From NCBI RefSeq assembly GCF_008122265.1, contig NZ_CP043042.1:3348001-3412000 (forward strand): a stretch of DNA of 64,000 bases, read 5' to 3'. The translations under genes were made by a program, and so were the position numbers. The notes under the pieces are model-generated. The model was not told where the DNA came from and did no database searches. It saw nothing but the letters and a program-made list of their open reading frames with translations. Below, piece by piece: positions 17,357 to 26,265 of the stretch. Every line of letters starts with the position of its first letter. Position 1 is the first letter of the stretch. Origin of the DNA: Marinobacter fonticola (lineage in GTDB: Bacteria; Pseudomonadota; Gammaproteobacteria; Pseudomonadales; Oleiphilaceae).

Positions 17357-19543
17357 TCACCGTCCCAGAGTTGCGGCCCGCGCTGCGTGGAGTTTCTTAT
17401 AGCTCTCGATCAACCGCAGGTGTTTATCCAGGCCATCCAGTTGCATGTTGGTTGGCGTAAGACCGTAGAAGCGCACCGTGCCATTGACCGAGCCAACGAC
17501 GGCATCCATAGTCTCGACACCGAACATACGCTGGAAGTTGTACACGTAGTCATCCAGCTCAAGCGCCTCGTCGAGGGTCACCTCCAGCACCGCATTCACT
17601 GCGCGATAGAACAGCCCGCGCTCGACGGTGTTGTCATTGAACTGCAGGAACATGTCGACGAATTCGAGCGCCTCCTCGTGCCATTGCAAAGCCAGGCAGA
17701 TCAGAATCTTTAGCTCCAGAATCGTCAGCTGCCCCCACACCGTATTTTCATCGAACTCGACACCGATCAGTGTAGTGATCGTCATGTAGTTATCGAGCTG
17801 GCTGGCTTCCAGACGCTCCACCAGATCGGCCAACTGGTCATCATTCAAGGTGTGGAGGTTGAGAATGTCCTCACGGTAGTCCAGAGCCATGTTGGTGTTA
17901 TCCATAATCAGGTCTTCCACCGGATACACCTCGGAATAGCCGGGCACCAGAATACGACACGCCGGCGCCCCTAGAGCCTCATGGACAGCAACGTAGACGT
18001 CTTTGCCCATATCCCTGAGGATGCCGAACAGACAGGCGGCCTCCTCGTCGTTCGTACCCGAGAAATCCCATTCGCAGAAGGCATAGTCCTGCTTGGCACT
18101 GAAGAAACGCCAGGACACCACGCCCGTCGAATCGATAAAGTGCTCGACAAAGTTATTCGGTTCGGACACCGCCAGGCTGTTGAACGTGGGCGGCGGCACA
18201 TCGTTCAGACCTTCAAAGCTACGCCCTTGCAACAGTTCGGTAAGGCTGCGCTCCAGTGCAACTTCGAAGCTCGGGTGCGCGCCAAACGACGCAAACACCC
18301 CGCCGTTTCTCGGATTCATCAGGGTAACGCACATCACCGGGAACTGACCGCCCAGGGAGGCATCCTTCACCAGTACCGGGAAGCCCTGCTTTTCCAGCCC
18401 CTCGATACCTTCGGCGATGTGCGGGTACTTCTCGATCACCTCTTTCGGCACATCCGGCAACGCGATTTCTTCCTCGATAATCTGTTTCTTAACCGCCCGC
18501 TCGAAGATTTCCGAAAGGCACTGCACTTGTGCTTCCTGGAGGGTATTGCCGGCGCTCATGCCGTTGCTCAGGAACAGATTCTCGACCAGATTGGAAGGGA
18601 AATACACCACCTCGCCGTCCGACTGGCGCACGAAGGGCAAAGAACAGATACCGCGATCCACCCGGCCCGAGTTGGTGTCGATCAGGTTCGAGCCGCGCAG
18701 ATCGCCTTCCGGATCGTAGATGGCCAGGCAGTGCTCATCCAGAATCTCTTTCGGCAGTGCATCGTTCGGCCCGGGCTTAAACCACTTCTCGTTGGGGTAA
18801 TGAACAAAGTCGCTGTGGGCGATATCCAGGCCGAAGAACTGATCGTTGTAGAAAAAGTTGCAGTTCAGTCGCTCGATAAACTCGCCCAGCGCCGAACACA
18901 GAGCGGCTTCTTTCGTGGCCCCCTTGCCATTGGTAAAACACATGGGCGATGCAGCATCACGAATATGCAGCGACCACACATGCGGTACGATGTTGCGCCA
19001 GGAAGAGATCTCGATCTTCATCCCGAGTTCCGCCAGGATGCCCGTCATATTGGCGATGGTTTGCTCCAGCGGAAGGTCCTTGCCCTCGATATAGGTGCTG
19101 ACTCCACCTTCCGGCAGGGTCATCAGTAGGGCCTGGGCGTCCTCGGCCAGATTCTCGACGGTTTCAATCTCAAACGTCGGCCCGGTCTGCACCACCTTCT
19201 TTACGGTACAGCGATCGATCGACCGCAAAATGCCCTGCCGATCCTTCTCTGAGATGTCTTCCGGCAGCTCGACATTAATTTTAAAGATCTGGTTATAGCG
19301 GTTTTCGGGATCGACGATGTTGTTCTGCGATAGACGGATATTGTGAGTCGGAATATCGCGCGCCTTGCAGTAGACCCGGACAAAATAGGCCGCACACAGC
19401 GCCGACGAGGCCAGGAAGTAGTCAAAAGGGCTGGGCGCTGAACCGTCGCCTTTGTAGCGGATGGGTTGATCGGTGATGACGGAGAAGTCGTCAAACTTGG
19501 CTTCAAGTCTGAGGTTATCGAGGAAGTTGACGTTAATTTCCAT
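17357..19543 (-). CDS. OsmC domain / YcaO domain fusion protein
   Basis: A 728-residue protein. Residues 1-140 are OsmC-like (DNLRLEAKFDDFSVITDQP, with a cysteine in SSALCAAYF). The rest is a YcaO domain: GKGATKEAALCSALGEFIERLNCN is the ATP-binding region, and a long helical C-terminal extension follows. YcaO enzymes activate amide backbones with ATP; E. coli YcaO also assists RimO methylthiolation of ribosomal protein S12. E. coli YcaO lacks the OsmC part. No peptide precursor or dehydrogenase gene is nearby, so a housekeeping rather than natural-product role is inferred. No strong ribosome site is visible. Confidence 0.87.
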   Translation of the reverse strand: MEINVNFLDNLRLEAKFDDFSVITDQPIRYKGDGSAPSPFDYFLASSALCAAYFVRVYCKARDIPTHNIRLSQNNIVDPENRYNQIFKINVELPEDISEKDRQGILRSIDRCTVKKVVQTGPTFEIETVENLAEDAQALLMTLPEGGVSTYIEGKDLPLEQTIANMTGILAELGMKIEISSWRNIVPHVWSLHIRDAASPMCFTNGKGATKEAALCSALGEFIERLNCNFFYNDQFFGLDIAHSDFVHYPNEKWFKPGPNDALPKEILDEHCLAIYDPEGDLRGSNLIDTNSGRVDRGICSLPFVRQSDGEVVYFPSNLVENLFLSNGMSAGNTLQEAQVQCLSEIFERAVKKQIIEEEIALPDVPKEVIEKYPHIAEGIEGLEKQGFPVLVKDASLGGQFPVMCVTLMNPRNGGVFASFGAHPSFEVALERSLTELLQGRSFEGLNDVPPPTFNSLAVSEPNNFVEHFIDSTGVVSWRFFSAKQDYAFCEWDFSGTNDEEAACLFGILRDMGKDVYVAVHEALGAPACRILVPGYSEVYPVEDLIMDNTNMALDYREDILNLHTLNDDQLADLVERLEASQLDNYMTITTLIGVEFDENTVWGQLTILELKILICLALQWHEEALEFVDMFLQFNDNTVERGLFYRAVNAVLEVTLDEALELDDYVYNFQRMFGVETMDAVVGSVNGTVRFYGLTPTNMQLDGLDKHLRLIESYKKLHAARAATLGR

Positions 19544-19705
19544 TGCAAGGGCACCGAGCTTGGAGAATTGAGCAGGTCGTATGATCAGATACCCGCTATT
19601 GTCCAGTTTTTAAGCCCCTTCGTCTTCCTCCTAGACTATTATGCAGCAGTCTAAAGTGTTCAGCGCCTTTGCCGATGCAAAGGCACTGATAAGCAACGCA
19701 AGGCC

Positions 19706-20257
19706 TTACGCTATGGGACGACGGCCAAAACGCAGGCTGAAACCGAGCAGGCCAAAGCCCAGCAGGGCCAGCGTAGCAGGCTCCGGCACTTCACGGGGCG
19801 CCACAGCGGCTTCCAGGCGAGACTCTTTCCACCAGAAGTCGTTGTGCCCCATCCACGAGAAGGTATCTAACGCTGTCACGGTAACCGCGAGCTGGCCGAA
19901 AGCGTTCAGGGCTGCGATGCCGGCTTCGCCGACGCCCAATACGCGAATATCAAACCCGAACCAGTGGGTTCCGTCGACTTCATAGGTGCCGCTCAGCCCT
20001 TCGCCCGAAATACCGGCCACGTCAAACGCCAAGTCGCCGAACCGGTTGCCGTCAGAGAAGCTCAGTGTCAGAAAAGCCGAAATAACAGAATAATCGGTAG
20101 GAACACCGTCATCGGTAAGATCGTGGATAATCGTCTTGGACTCCCCCTCATTCAGGAACGTACGGGGATTGTTGACGTCGGTGATAACCAATGCGGAAGC
20201 CGAAGAGGCAATGCCGAATGAAAGCAAGAACGCTAGCGTGTTGACGAGTATTTTCAC
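19706..20257 (-). CDS. PEP-CTERM sorting domain protein, secreted
   Basis: A 183-residue secreted protein. It has an N-terminal signal peptide (LAFLLSFGIASSASA) and a C-terminal sorting signal: VPEPATLALLGFGLLGFSL followed by RFGRR. That tripartite tail is recognised by exosortase (EpsH-type), which cleaves at PEP and processes proteins for the exterior, often with exopolysaccharide. The middle part looks like a beta-sandwich with a WFGFDIRV segment and no known catalytic motif. The start is a GTG with AAGGA about 10 bases upstream. The exosortase itself is not in this window, but an exosortase-associated acyltransferase is at 56001. Confidence 0.88.
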   Translation of the reverse strand: MKILVNTLAFLLSFGIASSASALVITDVNNPRTFLNEGESKTIIHDLTDDGVPTDYSVISAFLTLSFSDGNRFGDLAFDVAGISGEGLSGTYEVDGTHWFGFDIRVLGVGEAGIAALNAFGQLAVTVTALDTFSWMGHNDFWWKESRLEAAVAPREVPEPATLALLGFGLLGFSLRFGRRPIA

Positions 20258-20455
20258 AGCTTATTTTTCCTTATAGGTCGTTGGTGGCTCCAGTCCACGG
20301 CTGACCCACAGGCACTAATCGCGCCAACCACATAACAAAACGCGTAAAAACAAAATATTACTATTTTGACATCTTTTAGGAGCAAGACGTCATGTAAATT
20401 TTATTGACACAAAATAGGCTAATTAAGCCGCGTCAACCAGCATTGGTTGGCGCTC

Positions 20456-20821
20456 TCATTCGGGTGGCGCCGACCATACGGCGTATTCGTTACCGTTAGG
20501 ATCCGAGAAATGAAATCGCCGGCCACCCGGAAAAGAAAAGATGTCCTTAACGATCTCACCGCCTGCCGACTTTACGTTTTCGGCGGTCTCTTCCAGGGCG
20601 TCACTATAGAGCACAACTAGGACGCTGCCGTTACCGGTTGTCGCCACCTTCTCGGATTTAAAGAAGCCGCCGTCCAGTCCAGCGTTTTCGATGGCCACAT
20701 AATCAGGGCCGTAGTCCACAAATGACCAACCAAATGCAGCACCGAAGAATCTCTTCGTGGCGTCGAGGTCTCGGGACGGTAACTCAACGTAGTTTATTTT
20801 CCCTGTTTCCTTCATAGTCAA
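20456..20821 (-). CDS. VOC family (glyoxalase-fold) protein
   Basis: A 119-121 residue vicinal-oxygen-chelate protein. It begins INYVELPSRDLDATKRFFGAAFGW, typical of the first beta-alpha-beta-beta-beta module, and ends RRFHFSDPNGNEYAVWSAPP. Substrate unknown. The start is ambiguous: TTG 20821 has AGGAG 5 bases upstream and overlaps the preceding IDH-like stop (TTGA), while ATG 20815 has the same site 11 bases upstream. The overlap shows it is the second gene of an operon with the IDH-like gene. Confidence 0.82.
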   Translation of the reverse strand: MTMKETGKINYVELPSRDLDATKRFFGAAFGWSFVDYGPDYVAIENAGLDGGFFKSEKVATTGNGSVLVVLYSDALEETAENVKSAGGEIVKDIFSFPGGRRFHFSDPNGNEYAVWSAPPE

Positions 20822-22551
20822 AGCCGCTCCTGCAACGCCTCAATGAACCCGTACAGATCCACCACTTTCTCCGAATCCGGATTGGTAATCTTGCCCTTGA
20901 GGTCCGCAGTGACTATGCCGTCGGCCACGGTGTCTTTGAGGGCCTGTTTGAGTTTTCCAGCGTATGCAGCCAGCTCTTGGTTACCGTCCCTTTCACCAAG
21001 GGTTTCCAGGGCATTGCCCAGTGCGTATATCAGTGCCGAGGGGTTGAAATGCGCCTCCTTCCCGTCACTTTCCCGATACTTGATGTAGAGATCATGGGCG
21101 GTGCCGTGGGGCGCCTCGAAGAGCATGGCGCCGTCCTTGCTCTCAATGATCGAACTAGCGGTGGCCAAGCTCCCCCCCAGGGCTGCGGAGATGTCCGAAA
21201 AAATATCACCGTCCAGGTTCTGCGAGGGATAGAGCGCGTTCCGGGGCGGATCGGTGATCATTTTCCTTAACTGGCGGGACGGCCGCATGATCATGAAGGA
21301 AGGCGGCGGCGTATGCTCCTTGGCCAGCTCCCGGCGCACTTCGGTGATGACGTGGCTAAAGACTTCGTCGTACTCCATATATTCCCGCTTCAGGCCGAAG
21401 TAGACTTCTTTGTCCTTGCGCGATGCATCCCGGAATACCTGGCTGACCCAGTCTTTAATGGCTTCGCGGTCATTGGACATCAAGAGCATGGGGTCTCCTT
21501 TCTTGACCCGCCGCGCATGCCGTTCCTCACCATCCACGACAATCTTAAGAATGCCGTCTTCTTTTGCCGGCGCGTTGAAGCTGCCGTACTGATCGCCGCC
21601 GCCCGCACTCATGCGGGAGATGGATACATGGACATGGCGGTCAGGAATGCCATGGCGTTTCAGCTCATCGACCAGCTTGAAGAGCTTACGGCCGGTGGTA
21701 TTGTCCGGCACACCCCATAGCGCGCGTTCAGGCGGATTGGAAACGATCCGCGCCGCCTGGGCGTCAATCAGCTCGTAGTAGAACTTGAGACCGAGCTCTT
21801 CCGCCTTTTTCTGGTAGTCGCTCGCATAGATGCTCTCGATAGCCGAGCGCATGGCGCCGTCGTACCCGGGGATCACCGTATCCTTCAGGCCCAGATAGAT
21901 ATCCCGCTCTTCGTCGATGGCACGCTGGAAAAACCGGTGGGCCCAGTCCCTGATATCGTCGAGGTCGTTGGTGGCCAGCAGCAGAGGATCGCCCTTATTG
22001 ATCTCCCGGCGATGCAGTTCTTCCGGGTCGCCACTGCTGCCCACAAATAGCAGCTTGATGATCCCTGTAGCGCGGGCCAGTTCGTTAAAACTGTCCTTGA
22101 TGCCGCCGTTGTCCATGGTCATCACTTCGATATCGCGGCCGACCCAGTCAGGCCTTCGCACGCGGATGTTGCGGAACTGGATGTCCTCGCGAGTGATGTT
22201 ACCGCCAATGCCCTTTCGTATGGCCCCGTTGGGTGACTTGGTGGCCAGGGGGTCCAACGCGTTTCCATCGACGTCAGGGTGCTTTTCGAGGAGTTCGTCG
22301 AGCTGGCTCCGGTTAACGGTGATCCCCGCATTTTTGATGCCCACGCCGTATTTTTTAAGGGCTTCGATGGCCTCGGTCACCGCTTGACCATTAGTGGCTA
22401 CGCGGTTCTCGGCAGAGAGATCGATTTCCTTGAGCTCGATATCCAGTCTCGACGTGACAAAGGTCTTCAGGAGTACCTCGAAAGCCACCTGCGCCATCTC
22501 GTCACCGTGGAGGATGACAAGGGGGGATTCCACTTCGATCTTGCTGCCCAT
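20818..22551 (-). CDS. Isocitrate dehydrogenase-like protein with internal duplication
   Basis: A 577-residue isocitrate/isopropylmalate dehydrogenase-family protein, about 160 residues longer than NADP-IDH of the eukaryotic-like type. Residues 10-135 match the IDH N-terminus (GDEMAQ, KSPNGAIRKGIGG, TREDI). The C-terminus has NLDGDIFSD (D448, D452), FEAPHGTAHD and a final FIEAL helix. The middle appears duplicated: GDPLLLATND and IVSNPPERALW (187-279) mirror GDPMLLMSND and MITDPPRNALY (352-441). Catalytic-type lysine and aspartate (LK223, LID263) lie in copy one, the metal aspartates in copy two. The cofactor and substrate cannot be fixed from sequence. ATG 22551 has GGAG 6 bases upstream. 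Confidence 0.78.
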   Translation of the reverse strand: MGSKIEVESPLVILHGDEMAQVAFEVLLKTFVTSRLDIELKEIDLSAENRVATNGQAVTEAIEALKKYGVGIKNAGITVNRSQLDELLEKHPDVDGNALDPLATKSPNGAIRKGIGGNITREDIQFRNIRVRRPDWVGRDIEVMTMDNGGIKDSFNELARATGIIKLLFVGSSGDPEELHRREINKGDPLLLATNDLDDIRDWAHRFFQRAIDEERDIYLGLKDTVIPGYDGAMRSAIESIYASDYQKKAEELGLKFYYELIDAQAARIVSNPPERALWGVPDNTTGRKLFKLVDELKRHGIPDRHVHVSISRMSAGGGDQYGSFNAPAKEDGILKIVVDGEERHARRVKKGDPMLLMSNDREAIKDWVSQVFRDASRKDKEVYFGLKREYMEYDEVFSHVITEVRRELAKEHTPPPSFMIMRPSRQLRKMITDPPRNALYPSQNLDGDIFSDISAALGGSLATASSIIESKDGAMLFEAPHGTAHDLYIKYRESDGKEAHFNPSALIYALGNALETLGERDGNQELAAYAGKLKQALKDTVADGIVTADLKGKITNPDSEKVVDLYGFIEALQERL

Positions 22552-22752
22552 CGCGTTCTCCTTTGCTTAGCTGCCGTGTGAGCCAACGCCTGTCCTGTGA
22601 GCCGGAATTCATATCAAAAACCGGAGTCGTCTCTGTTAACCCTAAGCTTGTTTTCGCGGGGGTCAAGGAAAGCGTTATCGAAGCATAGGCTGGACACCCT
22701 CGCCTGCCGTGGCGGAAGCCACAGCAGGCGGTCTCACGCGTTCCGTTGGGCA

Positions 22753-23361
22753 TCAAGCTTTTCGAGAGACAATCCCGGGCATGCCGATGTACCCCGGCAG
22801 CGCCTCGATGCGCTCGATCCAGGCCTGAATGGCCGGGTATGGCTCAAGCGTCACGCCACCTTCCCAGCCCAAAGCCACGTATGGGAACACCGCGCAATCG
22901 GCGATGGTCGGTCGGCCCAAGGCCAGCCATCGATGCTCGCTCAGGTGCTGTTCGATCAACGGCAGGACTTTCGCGCTGACGTCCAAAGCACGTTCCTTGT
23001 TCAGCGGGTAGCCGAACTTGTCGATCAAACGGGCGGCGTTGGGGCCCGCGTGAATCTCGTTGGCGGCGGTTGACAGCCACTGCATGACCTCGCCCTGCTG
23101 GGCCGCACCGTCCGGCCACCATTGATTGCCGCCATACTGTCGCGCCAGATACACCAGAATCGCCTGGGAATCACGCAGGACAACGTCACCATCGGTCAGC
23201 ACCGGCACTTGCCCCCAGGGATTGAGATCAATCAGCGGCGATCGCTTGTGGGCGCCGCCAGGTACGTCCACCGGTTCCAGTGCCAGTTCGATACCCGCTA
23301 AAGCGGTAAACAGCCGAACCTTGTAGCTGTTACCGGACAGTTCCAGATCGTATAGTTTCAT
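22753..23361 (-). CDS. Glutathione S-transferase family protein
   Basis: A 202-residue two-domain GST. The N-terminal thioredoxin-like domain has SGNSYKVRLF (catalytic Ser region), NPWGQVPVL with the cis-proline, and the DSQAILVYLA glutathione-binding motif. The all-alpha C-terminal domain has LGRPTIADCAVFPY. It likely conjugates glutathione to an electrophile. It follows a VOC-family gene on the same strand by 29 bases, and both are divergent from a LysR regulator, so a LysR-controlled detoxification operon is inferred. Confidence 0.9.
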   Translation of the reverse strand: MKLYDLELSGNSYKVRLFTALAGIELALEPVDVPGGAHKRSPLIDLNPWGQVPVLTDGDVVLRDSQAILVYLARQYGGNQWWPDGAAQQGEVMQWLSTAANEIHAGPNAARLIDKFGYPLNKERALDVSAKVLPLIEQHLSEHRWLALGRPTIADCAVFPYVALGWEGGVTLEPYPAIQAWIERIEALPGYIGMPGIVSRKA

Positions 23362-23390
23362 GGCAAGGGTCTCTTTAGGGTGACGGTTCG

Positions 23391-23852
23391 TTAGGCTGAG
23401 CGTTCGTTGCTGGGGGCTTTGGAGCGTTTGGTCCCGGACGCCGGCTCAGGCAGTAGCTGGTTAAATTCCAGTACGTTCCGGTCGGGGTCGCGGATAAACA
23501 GGGTGATCCGGCGTGGGCCGAGGCGATGGATGCCCTCGGTAATGGCAATACCCGCCTGGTCAAGCCAGTCTTTCAAGGCGTAGAGATCATCGACGACAAA
23601 GGCGGGGTGAGTCACACCGGGTAGCTTGACCGGCTCGTCCAGCAATACATTCCGGCCATGGTGTAAACGCGTGGCGTTAAAGATCAGGTTAATCCGCACA
23701 CCGTCTGGCGTTTCCATCTCATTCGCTTCGTATTTGTCGAAACGACGCACCTCCCGAAACCCAATCTGCTCATAAAAATCCACCGCTTGCTGGCGGTCGC
23801 TGACCCGAATACCGACGTGATCGTACTGACGAATGCGCTGAGGTTGTTTCAT
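23391..23852 (-). CDS. VOC family (glyoxalase-fold) protein
   Basis: A 153-residue vicinal-oxygen-chelate protein. It starts with IRQYDHVGIRVSDRQQAVDFYEQIGF and ends with ITLFIRDPDRNVLEFNQLLP, giving the family metal-ligand positions H near the start and E near the end. Substrate unknown. ATG 23852 is preferred, with GGAG 6 bases upstream, over the frame's ATG at 23864. It is the first gene of a probable two-gene operon with the GST gene; the LysR gene at 23993 diverges 140 bases away. Confidence 0.85.
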   Translation of the reverse strand: MKQPQRIRQYDHVGIRVSDRQQAVDFYEQIGFREVRRFDKYEANEMETPDGVRINLIFNATRLHHGRNVLLDEPVKLPGVTHPAFVVDDLYALKDWLDQAGIAITEGIHRLGPRRITLFIRDPDRNVLEFNQLLPEPASGTKRSKAPSNERSA

Positions 23853-23992
23853 AACTGACTCCAAATGGACGGCGCTGTAGTGGACAGCGCCAGTAGACCC
23901 CTCCGAATGGATTCAATAAATGCCGCCGAGCTGCTAGGTTTATTCAGGTTTTTGCACAAATCCCATATCACCGGCTGCAAAGGTGCCTGCCG

Positions 23993-24883
23993 ATGGACAA
24001 ACTCAAAGCCATGAGTACCTTTGTCACCATTGTGGACGAAGGCAGCCTGACCGCTGCCGCCGGCAAGCTGGATCGCTCCCCGGCCGCCATCGTGCGAACG
24101 CTCGCCGGCCTGGAACAGCATCTTGGCGTGCGTCTACTCAACCGCAGCACTCGCCGCATCGCCCTCACCGATGAAGGCCGCGAGTACCTGCGACACTGCC
24201 GGCGCATTCTGGCGGACATCGAAGCGGTCGAGTTCCAGCTCGATAGCCGGCGCGCCGACCCGGCGGGCAAGCTTTCCATTACCGCCCCGGTGATGTTTGG
24301 CCGTTTGCATCTAGCGCCTTTGCTGAACCAGTGGCTAAAGCAGAATCCCGCCATGAGTGCGGAATTGACCCTGCTCGATCGAGTCGTGGATGTGATTGAG
24401 GAAGGCTTTGATCTGGCCCTGCGGATTGGCCACCTGGCCGACTCCTCGCTGATTGCACGGTCAGTCGGCAGCACGCCCTATGTCCTCTGCGCGAGCCCGG
24501 CGCTCATCGAACAACGGGGAGGACCCAGCCACCCCGAACAACTGTCGGACTGGCCGACGGTATGCTTCGCGCCGTCGGGAGAGGTGTGGCCGTTTCAGGT
24601 AGAAGGGGAACTTTGGGAGCAGCGCGTGCATCCTGTCGTCAGCGCCAATCAGATCGATACCGGACTCGCCGCCGCCCGGGACGGACTCGGTATTTGCAGG
24701 GTTTTGGGCTATCAGGCCCAGGAAGATTTCGAGCGCGGCACACTGGTGCCGGTGTTAACGGCATACAACGCCCCCGCACTGCCAGTGCAGTTTGTGTTTC
24801 CGCACAGCCGGCTGCTATCGCCGCGCGTGCGGCAATTTCTGGATGCCGTCGTCGGGCCGTTACAGGAACGCTTGAAGCCTTGA
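23993..24883 (+). CDS. LysR family transcriptional regulator
   Basis: A 296-residue LysR-type regulator. The N-terminal winged helix-turn-helix is clear (FVTIVDEGSLTAAAGKLDRS, then LEQHLGVRLLNRSTRRIALTDEG). The rest is the periplasmic-binding-like effector domain. It belongs to the group that resembles PtrR/DmlR-type regulators by LNRSTRRIALTDEG. Its divergent placement next to the VOC and GST genes suggests that it controls them from the shared 23853-23992 intergenic region. Effector unknown. Confidence 0.9.
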   Translation: MDKLKAMSTFVTIVDEGSLTAAAGKLDRSPAAIVRTLAGLEQHLGVRLLNRSTRRIALTDEGREYLRHCRRILADIEAVEFQLDSRRADPAGKLSITAPVMFGRLHLAPLLNQWLKQNPAMSAELTLLDRVVDVIEEGFDLALRIGHLADSSLIARSVGSTPYVLCASPALIEQRGGPSHPEQLSDWPTVCFAPSGEVWPFQVEGELWEQRVHPVVSANQIDTGLAAARDGLGICRVLGYQAQEDFERGTLVPVLTAYNAPALPVQFVFPHSRLLSPRVRQFLDAVVGPLQERLKP

Positions 24884-25163
24884 CCGGTTAAACCGCTTTA
24901 ACGCTAGCAGTAGGAGATCGATTGTCCGGAATTCCGCACGGAATTCACCGGATTCGGCGCCACCTGTCCTGTAAACGGGACACTTGGGCGACGACTGCTC
25001 CCCCCATCAGCCAGCCCCAACCCTTAATACATCGACATATCAGTCAGTTAAAAAGCTGGCACGAATCCTGTTGTCACCAACACATAACCATAACAACAGC
25101 CTGAAAAATTGTCGTTGGATCCCTTCTTTTATCCCGGCTCGGACAACAATAAAAGGAAGCGCT

Positions 25164-26129
25164 ATGCGTGTGTTCTTTCTAGCCCTCTTGCTGGCTAGCC
25201 CCCTATGTTTTGGCAAAACCGTCGCGATCATCGAGAGTTATCACAAAGAATACAAATGGGATGCGGATTACATTGCCGCCGTTGAATCAGTACTCGGTCG
25301 AGAGCACGATATTCACGTGTTCGAACTGGATACCAAACGTCTGGCCAAAGGCGAATGGCCGCAGAAGGTCGCGGAAATCGAACAGGCCATCGCCAATCTG
25401 AAACCGGATGTCGTCATTCTGGGTGACGACAACGCCTTCTCGCTAATGGCAGAGCACCTGGTTGAGCAGACTATTCCCGTGGTATTCCTCGGGGTCAATG
25501 GGGGACCGGCTCAGCACCCTACCCTGAAGCACCCGCTGGTTACCGGCATCCTTGAGCGCCCTTTTTTCAAGGATAGTGTTCGTCATTTGCGCAAGATACT
25601 GGCACAGCGAGAACGGTTTCTGGTGTTGATGGACGACTCACCCACCATGCGTAATGCAGTTAACGAGTACTTTGGCGATAAACGCCAAGCCACCCTCTAT
25701 GGCTCCAAGCTGGACATCGTGCTGACCAATGACCGGGACACCTGGCTGCAAACGGTGGTGGACGCCCATGAGAGCTACGATGCGGTCATTCTCGGCACCC
25801 ACCACACGATCAGGGACGGGGAAGATCAGTACGCTGTGCCTCAGGAACTACTAAAGGAAGCCTTTTACCGGGCACAACTTCCGCTGTTCTCGTTCTGGGA
25901 CATCTTTATTGGACAAGAGCAGTCCATTGGCGGATTCACCATTTCCGCCCGCCAGGAAGGCCTGACGGCCGCTCGGCTGGCGTCCATCATTCTCAATGGC
26001 GTAGAGCCCCAGAGCATTCCCCAGCTTCAATCACTGAGTGGCCATTACGTCTACAGCGAAAGTGGACTGAAGCACTGGAACCTGGAATTGTCGCCGATGA
26101 TTGCCAGCCAGGCGTACTTCGTGGAGTGA
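25164..26129 (+). CDS. Periplasmic ABC-type substrate-binding-like protein
   Basis: A 321-residue protein with a cleavable signal peptide (FFLALLLASPLCFG) followed by a periplasmic binding-protein fold, seen in VAIIESYHKEYKWDADYIAAVE, VVILGDDNAFSLMAEHL, VVFLGVNGG and the C-terminal QEGLTAARLASIILNG. This resembles ABC_sub_bind proteins and the sensor parts of some GGDEF or kinase proteins. No permease or ATPase gene is adjacent, so it may work with a distant partner or as a signalling protein. ATG 25164 is used because AAAAGGAAG lies 7 bases upstream; the longer frame from 24984 is not supported. Confidence 0.8.
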   Translation: MRVFFLALLLASPLCFGKTVAIIESYHKEYKWDADYIAAVESVLGREHDIHVFELDTKRLAKGEWPQKVAEIEQAIANLKPDVVILGDDNAFSLMAEHLVEQTIPVVFLGVNGGPAQHPTLKHPLVTGILERPFFKDSVRHLRKILAQRERFLVLMDDSPTMRNAVNEYFGDKRQATLYGSKLDIVLTNDRDTWLQTVVDAHESYDAVILGTHHTIRDGEDQYAVPQELLKEAFYRAQLPLFSFWDIFIGQEQSIGGFTISARQEGLTAARLASIILNGVEPQSIPQLQSLSGHYVYSESGLKHWNLELSPMIASQAYFVE

Positions 26130-26149
26130 GACTGACTGAGCCAAGACTA

Positions 26150-26171
26150 TCTAGCTAGAACCGGAGCTAGA
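26150..26171 (+). terminator. Hairpin after the periplasmic binding-like gene
   Basis: TCTAGCT and AGCTAGA form a 7-bp stem with an 8-base loop 20 bases past the stop codon. A short T-containing stretch (GGCTTTATCTT) follows about 9 bases later, so it is a weak candidate terminator. Confidence 0.35.
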
Positions 26172-26265
26172 AATCGGGACGGCTTTATCTTGAAGCCTGT
26201 CGAGCAGCTAACGATATCGCTGTCCCGGTCTCTTTGTGCCTCTATACCTTCCTGTCTTCACACCT

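Noticed and set aside
17981..19129. 382-codon plus-strand ORF opposite the YcaO gene
   Set aside because: It is an antisense shadow frame: His/Arg-rich, no ribosome site, no family, while the opposite strand encodes a clear YcaO protein.
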